A stretch of DNA of 64,000 nt from CADEED01 sp043747835 (GTDB lineage Bacteria; Pseudomonadota; Gammaproteobacteria; Steroidobacterales; Steroidobacteraceae), in contig JAYTOK010000060.1 of assembly GCA_043747835.1 (NCBI GenBank), forward strand, positions 106,209-170,208. The letters run 5' to 3'. Both the position numbers and the translations under genes were made by a program. Shown piece after piece: positions 58,865 to 64,000 of this stretch; position 1 is the first letter of the stretch, and each line of letters starts with the position of its first letter. The notes below the pieces were generated by a model. It was given only the letters and a program-made list of their open reading frames with translations. It did not search any database and had not been told where the DNA came from.

Positions 58865-60616
58865 GTGCGCTGCCGGTGGCTGACATACCTTTCGTTCCTG
58901 ATCGCGGTGCAAGTGCACGCCGCGGAGCTCGACGTCGAGATCGACGGACTCGCTGAGGAACAGCGCGAAGCCGTCGAGGCGACGCTCGAACTCCACCAGT
59001 ACGAAAAGCGCGACATCAAGGTCGCGGAATTGCGGTCGGCATACAAGGAAGCCGAGTCGCAGATTCAGCTCGCGCTCGAGCCTTTCGGCTTCTACGACGT
59101 CGAGGTCGAATCCGAGCTGACCGGCGACGAGCAGAACGGTTGGAAGGCCAAGTTCACCGTCACGGCCGGCGAGCCCGCGATCGTGCGCAGCACCGGGATC
59201 GATGTGGTGGGCGAAGGCAAAGACCAGCAGCGCGTCGCAGCGGCGATCGCCGGATTCGTGCCCAAGGTCGGCGATCGGTTCGATCATGCCACCTATGAAG
59301 CGAGCAAGGCGGTCATCGATTCGAGTCTGCGCGGCGCGGGCTATCTCGATGCGAAGTATCTGACGCGCCGTGTCACCGTTAGACCTGAGGAGAAATCCGC
59401 CGACGTCGCGCTGCAATGGGAAAGCGGCGAGCGCTACAAATTCGCAGAGGTACGCTTCTCGGGAGATGCGCCGTTTCCCGAGAGCTTCCTGCGCGACTTC
59501 ATTCCGTGGCGGGAAGACGCCTTCTTCAATTCCGAGCAGGTGCTCAACCTGCAGCAGCGGCTGGTCGACGCGGACTATTTCGAGCTCGTGTCCGTCGCGC
59601 CCGCGCTCGACGAAAAAAAGGACGGCCGGGTGCCCATCGATGTCCTGCTGAACCGCGACGAGCGCATGGTGTATTCGGGCGAGGTCTACTACAGCACCGA
59701 CTTCGGCGGCGGCGTGCGCGTGGGTGCCGAGCGTCGCTGGCTCAACCAGAAAGGGCACAAGGCCGACGCGCAGGTCGAATACTCGCAACGTCTGCAGGAC
59801 GCCGGCGTGCACTACCAGATCCCGCGCCCCGGCCGCGAAGACCGCTCGTACGACTTCGGCGCCGCCTATCGCGACGAGATCACCGACGTCTCGCGCTCGC
59901 GTAATTTCCAGCTCGCCGCGACGCGCTCCGAAATGCGGTGGCACGGGTTCACGCGCACGGTCGGTCTCAAATACCTCGTCGGCGATTTCGAAATCGGCCA
60001 GGACGAGGACGAGCTCGAGTTCGGCAGCTCCAAACTACTGTTTGCTGAAGGCACGTTGACGCGGCGCCGATTCAACGACCGGCTCGAGCCACGCAAGGGT
60101 TACGTGCTCGACGTCGGTTTGCGCCTCGCGTCCGCAGCGCTAGTCTCGGATACCGACCTCGCGCAGAGCTGGGGCCGGATTACTTGGCTCATCCCGCAGG
60201 GCGAAAAGGGCCGCATCAAGGTGCGCGGCGAAGTGGGCGCGATGAGCGTCGGCAACTTCGACGCGTTGCCGCCGGATCTACGCTTCTTCGCGGGCGGCGA
60301 TCGTTCGATTCGCGGCTTCGACTATCACGAGATCGGCGAGACGAACGAGAACGGTCTCATCATCGGCGGTCAGTATCTCGCCATCGCGAGCGGCGAGTAC
60401 GAGTACTACTTCAAGCAGGACTGGGGCGCGGCCGTGTTCGTCGATGCGGGCGATGCGTTCACCGAAGGATTCGGCGTGAACGTGGGCGCGGGAGTTGGCC
60501 TGCGGTGGCGCTCGCCGCTCGGTCCGATCCGCTTCGACGTAGCGTTTCCCGTGCACACGGATCTGCCGATCGCGCAGGGCTGGCGCGTGCACATTCAGCT
60601 TGGGCCGGACCTATGA
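58865..60616 (+). CDS. tamA: Outer-membrane translocation/assembly protein TamA
   Basis: The 583-residue Omp85-family protein starts at GTG 58865, with GGAGA upstream and a signal peptide ending QVHAAEL. Three POTRA-like segments (about 20-270) precede a 16-strand barrel, with the lid motif DRSIRGFDYHEIG (about 470) and terminal strands ending HIQLGPDL. With TamB it helps insert outer-membrane proteins and autotransporters and supports lipid transport. Its TGA overlaps the tamB ATG (ATGA), the classical tamAB arrangement. Confidence 0.95.
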   Translation: MRCRWLTYLSFLIAVQVHAAELDVEIDGLAEEQREAVEATLELHQYEKRDIKVAELRSAYKEAESQIQLALEPFGFYDVEVESELTGDEQNGWKAKFTVTAGEPAIVRSTGIDVVGEGKDQQRVAAAIAGFVPKVGDRFDHATYEASKAVIDSSLRGAGYLDAKYLTRRVTVRPEEKSADVALQWESGERYKFAEVRFSGDAPFPESFLRDFIPWREDAFFNSEQVLNLQQRLVDADYFELVSVAPALDEKKDGRVPIDVLLNRDERMVYSGEVYYSTDFGGGVRVGAERRWLNQKGHKADAQVEYSQRLQDAGVHYQIPRPGREDRSYDFGAAYRDEITDVSRSRNFQLAATRSEMRWHGFTRTVGLKYLVGDFEIGQDEDELEFGSSKLLFAEGTLTRRRFNDRLEPRKGYVLDVGLRLASAALVSDTDLAQSWGRITWLIPQGEKGRIKVRGEVGAMSVGNFDALPPDLRFFAGGDRSIRGFDYHEIGETNENGLIIGGQYLAIASGEYEYYFKQDWGAAVFVDAGDAFTEGFGVNVGAGVGLRWRSPLGPIRFDVAFPVHTDLPIAQGWRVHIQLGPDL

Positions 60617-63600
60617 GGCGCGGCGCGAAGATTGCGTTGTGGGGTGGCGGGGCGATCGCGTTCGTGCTGGTCGCGCTGCTCGCGGCGATCTCGTGGGTGT
60701 TGTTCACGACGTCCGGCGCGCGCTGGGTGGCAAAGCTCGCGACCGCGCGCTTCGCGCCGATGGTGAAGTACGCGATGCTCGACGGCACGATCGCCGGTGA
60801 GCTCGTCGTCACGGACTTCCGTTTCGAAGGCGATCCGACGACCGCGACCATTCGCATCGCAAGGATGACCGTCGATCCCACGTTGCGCATGCTCTTTTCG
60901 CGGGTGCTGCGAATCGATCGCGCGAGCGTCGAAGGACTCGTGCTCACGCTGCCCACCGAAGAGAAGCCGGATGAACCGGAGACGCCGCTGTGGGTCGAGC
61001 CGCCGATCGAGGTTGTCGTGAACGATTTCTCATTGCGCGACGGGCGTGTGATCCAGGGCGATGAAGAACTCGTGAGCGTCAAACAACTCGGCATCGCGGC
61101 GCGTTGGAGCCGCGAGGCAATCGACATCGAGCGGCTCGAGCTGTTGCCCGGCGACATCGAAGGCGAGATCGACGTGAAGGGGCGCATCACGCCAGCGGGG
61201 CAGACGCTGCGTGGCGTGCTCGATGCGCGCTGGAGAAAAGTGGTCGTGCCGGAGTCGCTGGCCGGTCGCGTGCTCCACAGCGAAGGCGAGCTGCACATCG
61301 ACGGCACGCCGGAAGAGTTCGCGGCGAAAGGTGAGCTCGACGTCGGGCCGCCGGGCGACATGACGCATGTGGTGCTGAACGTTTCCGGAACCGATGAGCG
61401 CGCGACGCTGCACACCGTCGAGCTGCGACAGCGCGCCGGCCGGTTCGCGGTGAACGGAACGTTGGCGTTCGCGCCCGTTGCGTGGGATCTCACGGCGAGT
61501 GCACAGGATTTCAATCCCGGCGCGTTGCTCGCGGAGTGGCCGGGCAAGCTCAATCTCGAAGTGACCAGCCGCGGCGTGCTTGCGGAAGCCGGTCCGCGCG
61601 GCAATGTGAGTATCGGGCGGCTCGACGGCGTCTTGCGCGGACGGCCGATCGCGGGCGATGGCGAGATCGAGTTCGCGGCGCCGAACATGCTGAGCGGCGC
61701 GTTGCAGGTGCGGTCGGGAAAGAGCCGCGTGGCGGTGAAGGGCGGCAGCGCGGGGAAGCAGGGCATCGACGCGAATGTCGAACTCGCGATCGCGTCGCTG
61801 GGCGACTGGGTTCCGGACGCGGCAGGTAGTTTGACCGGCAACTTTCGGGTGCGCGGCGAGTGGCCGAAGCTCATTGTCGAGGGGACGGCTTCCGGCAAGT
61901 CGTTGGCGTTCGCGGAGAATCGCGTGGCGACGCTCGCGTTGAACGCGACGGTGGAATCGCCGCTGGATCCGTCGGGGAAGCTGCGCGCAACTGCGACAAA
62001 GGTGTCCGCCGCGGGGTTCGTGTTCGCGACGGTGTCGGTCAGCGCGTCGGGCAATCAGGCGAAGCATGAAGCTTCCGTCGAAGCCGATGGCGAGAAGCTC
62101 GACGCGCTCGTGGCCGTCGCGGGCGGTCTCGCGCGTGGCGGCTGGCGCGGGCAACTCACGAAGCTCACGCTCGGTCTGCCCAACGTGGCGACTCTCGCGC
62201 TGCGCGCGCCGTCGAACATCGTCGTCGAGAGCGGATCGTTCGGCATCACGCAGACCTGTCTCGATGATGGCGAAAGCGTCCTGTGCGCGGCGGGAAAGAT
62301 GGAGGCCTCGGGCGCGTTCGAGGGCGGGTATTCATTCGAGAAGGTGCCGCTGGCACTGGCGAACGCCCTCGCGCCGGATGCAATGCCGGGCCAGCTGCGC
62401 GGTGAGGTGGCAGGCCACGGCGGGGTGAGGCGCGGCGCGGATGGTCAGTGGCTGGGCGATGCGCGGATCACGTCGCCGGCCGCGCGACTGGTCATGCTCG
62501 ACGAGGCAGGCGATACGGCCGCGCTCGGTCAGCGAGCCTGGCTGATCTACGAGAACCTCGAGCTGCAGGCAGAATTGCGCGGTATGAATGCGAAAGCGAC
62601 GCTGACGGCGGCGCTCATGAACGGCGGTAGTTTGAAGGCGAATCTCGGCGTGGCGAATCTCACGGCGGATGCGCCGACCATCGAGGGCCGCATCGAGGCG
62701 TCGTTCCCGACTCTCGCGCCGTTCGGTGCGTTCGTGCCGGCGATCGCGAACCTCGACGGTGCAGTGAACGCGGACATCCGGCTCGGTGGGACGATCCCGT
62801 TGCCCGAAGTGACGGGCACTGTGGATGCGCAGCGGCTGCAGGCGGACCTCGGCGAGATCGGCATCGAGCTGCGGAATGGACGTCTCGAAGCGGAAGCCAA
62901 GCGCGGTGGTGGTTTCGTGCTCGCGGCGAGTGTCGCGTCGGGCAAGGGACACCTGGAGCTTGCGGGCACGATGAGCGAGCGCGGTGTCATCGACGCAAAG
63001 ATCCTCGGGCAGAACTTCCAGGCGGCGGATATTCCCGCGGCGAACGTGGTGCTCACGCCGGACCTCAGGCTCACGGGCGATCCCAAGCTCTATCTATTGC
63101 GCGGCGAAGTGACGATCCCGCGTGCGGCGATCGATTTGCAGAAGCTGCCGCAGGACTCGCCGCCGGGCGTATCGCCCGATGTCGTCGTCGTGCGCAATGG
63201 GAAAGAAGTCGTGCGTGAGGCGGCGGCGGGATTTCCGATCGACGCGTCGATCCTCGTGAAGCTGGGCGAGCAGATCGAGATCGAGGGCTATGGGCTCGAC
63301 GCGAGCGTCGCGGGGCAGCTCACGGTGCGGGAAATGCCCGGAGTGCCGACGTCCGGGTCGGGCACGCTGCAGGTGTCGGGGCGGTACAAGGCTTACGGAC
63401 AGGACCTCACGATCAAGGAAGGGCGGCTGCTGTTCGCCGGAACGCCGCTGGACAACCCGCGTCTCGCCATCGTCGCGATGCGCGAGATCACCGCAAAACA
63501 GTCCACTGGACTGCGGATCGTCGGGTCGGCGCAGCGGCCGATCATCACGGTGATTTCCGATCCGAACGTGGGCGAGGCGGACGCGCTGTCGTATCTCGTG

Positions 63601-63951
63601 ACGGGGCGGTCGTTGAACGATGTCGGCAGTGCGAGCGGTAGTTCGCAGGATGCGCTGGCGTCGGCGACCCAATCTCTGGAGGGCGCGGGCGCGGGGCTCG
63701 TCGCGAAGCGCATCGGTCAGCGGCTCGGGCTCGATGAGGCGGGCGTTGAGGAGAACGAGATGATCGGCGGCTCGGCGCTCACGATCGGTGAGTATTTATC
63801 GCCGCGTCTGTATCTGAGCTATGGCGTCGGCTTGTTCGAGCCGGGTGAGGTCGTCGCGCTGCGTTACAAGCTGTCGGACGACATCGGCGTCAAGGTGCAG
63901 CGCGGAAGCGAGGAGACGCGCGCCGGCGTGGAGTACCGGATCGAGAAGTAG
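60613..63951 (+). CDS. tamB: Translocation and assembly module protein TamB (DUF490)
   Basis: The 1112-residue inner-membrane-anchored protein has one N-terminal helix (LWGGGAIAFVLVALLAAISWVLF). A long repetitive beta-taco region follows (many LxVxG and LxGxLxAxR periods). The conserved C-terminal TamB domain contains TSGSGTLQVSGRYKAYGQDL, then GRLLFAGTPLDNPRLAIVA and SYLVTGRSLN, and ends VEYRIEK. It spans the periplasm and contacts TamA. It starts inside the tamA stop codon. It is shorter than E. coli TamB (about 1259 residues). A palindromic repeat follows 11 bp behind the stop. Confidence 0.96.
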   Translation: MRRGAKIALWGGGAIAFVLVALLAAISWVLFTTSGARWVAKLATARFAPMVKYAMLDGTIAGELVVTDFRFEGDPTTATIRIARMTVDPTLRMLFSRVLRIDRASVEGLVLTLPTEEKPDEPETPLWVEPPIEVVVNDFSLRDGRVIQGDEELVSVKQLGIAARWSREAIDIERLELLPGDIEGEIDVKGRITPAGQTLRGVLDARWRKVVVPESLAGRVLHSEGELHIDGTPEEFAAKGELDVGPPGDMTHVVLNVSGTDERATLHTVELRQRAGRFAVNGTLAFAPVAWDLTASAQDFNPGALLAEWPGKLNLEVTSRGVLAEAGPRGNVSIGRLDGVLRGRPIAGDGEIEFAAPNMLSGALQVRSGKSRVAVKGGSAGKQGIDANVELAIASLGDWVPDAAGSLTGNFRVRGEWPKLIVEGTASGKSLAFAENRVATLALNATVESPLDPSGKLRATATKVSAAGFVFATVSVSASGNQAKHEASVEADGEKLDALVAVAGGLARGGWRGQLTKLTLGLPNVATLALRAPSNIVVESGSFGITQTCLDDGESVLCAAGKMEASGAFEGGYSFEKVPLALANALAPDAMPGQLRGEVAGHGGVRRGADGQWLGDARITSPAARLVMLDEAGDTAALGQRAWLIYENLELQAELRGMNAKATLTAALMNGGSLKANLGVANLTADAPTIEGRIEASFPTLAPFGAFVPAIANLDGAVNADIRLGGTIPLPEVTGTVDAQRLQADLGEIGIELRNGRLEAEAKRGGGFVLAASVASGKGHLELAGTMSERGVIDAKILGQNFQAADIPAANVVLTPDLRLTGDPKLYLLRGEVTIPRAAIDLQKLPQDSPPGVSPDVVVVRNGKEVVREAAAGFPIDASILVKLGEQIEIEGYGLDASVAGQLTVREMPGVPTSGSGTLQVSGRYKAYGQDLTIKEGRLLFAGTPLDNPRLAIVAMREITAKQSTGLRIVGSAQRPIITVISDPNVGEADALSYLVTGRSLNDVGSASGSSQDALASATQSLEGAGAGLVAKRIGQRLGLDEAGVEENEMIGGSALTIGEYLSPRLYLSYGVGLFEPGEVVALRYKLSDDIGVKVQRGSEETRAGVEYRIEK

Positions 63952-63962
63952 GGGTCGTTAAA

Positions 63963-64000
63963 GGGGTCAGATCTGTTAGTCCTCTAACAGATCTGACCCC
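63963..64000. repeat. GGGGTCAGATCTGTTAG palindromic repeat at the window edge
   Basis: A perfect 17-bp inverted repeat (63963-63979 with 63984-64000) with TCCT loop lies behind tamB. The element may continue beyond the window. Confidence 0.8.

Overview
The window is high-GC DNA from a free-living Gram-negative bacterium. Outer-membrane TamA/TamB, several lipoproteins with clear lipoboxes, PaoABC, UvrB and many sensor kinases point to a gammaproteobacterium. The paired ECF sigma factor / Ser-Thr kinase-TPR modules and the plant-polymer hydrolases (GH6, GH105) suggest a soil or plant-litter member of the Steroidobacteraceae/Xanthomonadales-like groups; this placement is inference.

Layout. Positions 1-6.1 kb hold the N-terminal part of a YVTN-propeller lipoprotein, an ECF sigma factor overlapping a membrane Ser/Thr kinase, and a GH105 hydrolase. 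Positions 6.25-11.84 kb are the first copy of a duplicated segment (TonB-like lipoprotein, trypsin-like protease, tRNA-Asn), split by about 3.9 kb of lower-GC accessory DNA. That insert carries a toxin / antitoxin / SecB-like chaperone (TAC) module plus a DUF2513 gene, a membrane protein and a lipoprotein. Positions 11.9-19.3 kb are a tight four-gene operon of exported proteins led by a 1387-residue Ig/propeller lipoprotein. Positions 19.4-25.2 kb hold a second ECF/kinase module and a NarL-type two-component system. Positions 25.2-30.8 kb hold an RCC1 protein, an aquaporin, a DUF1993 protein, a HigBA-type toxin-antitoxin pair and a YciI protein. Positions 31-35.1 kb hold a GH6-Fn3-Fn3-CBM2 cellulase and the second, uninterrupted copy of the duplicated segment, whose tRNA-Asn is damaged. 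Positions 35.3-45.3 kb hold a second YciI protein, a diguanylate cyclase, an aldo/keto reductase, paoABC and hipBA. Positions 45.4-52.5 kb hold two very large multidomain sensory proteins either side of a hemerythrin. Positions 52.5-64 kb hold an exported RraB-like protein, an aminotransferase, uvrB, a PepSY membrane protein, tRNA-Val and tamAB.

Themes. (1) There are three toxin-antitoxin modules of three types, each with a readable palindromic operator; the TAC module is the most interesting locus. (2) A family of palindromic repeats built on GGGGTCWGACCCC-like cores (about ten sites, all right of 22.5 kb) sits at gene 3' ends and in several cases supplies the stop codon and last residues of the gene. 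(3) The segmental duplication preserves a before/after record of the TAC insertion. (4) Signal transduction is heavily represented: two ECF/STK modules, one two-component pair, one hybrid kinase, one CheB-CheR-kinase fusion and one diguanylate cyclase.

All calls come from reading the sequence and recalling family features; no database search or alignment was run. Start codons were chosen from visible Shine-Dalgarno sites where possible.
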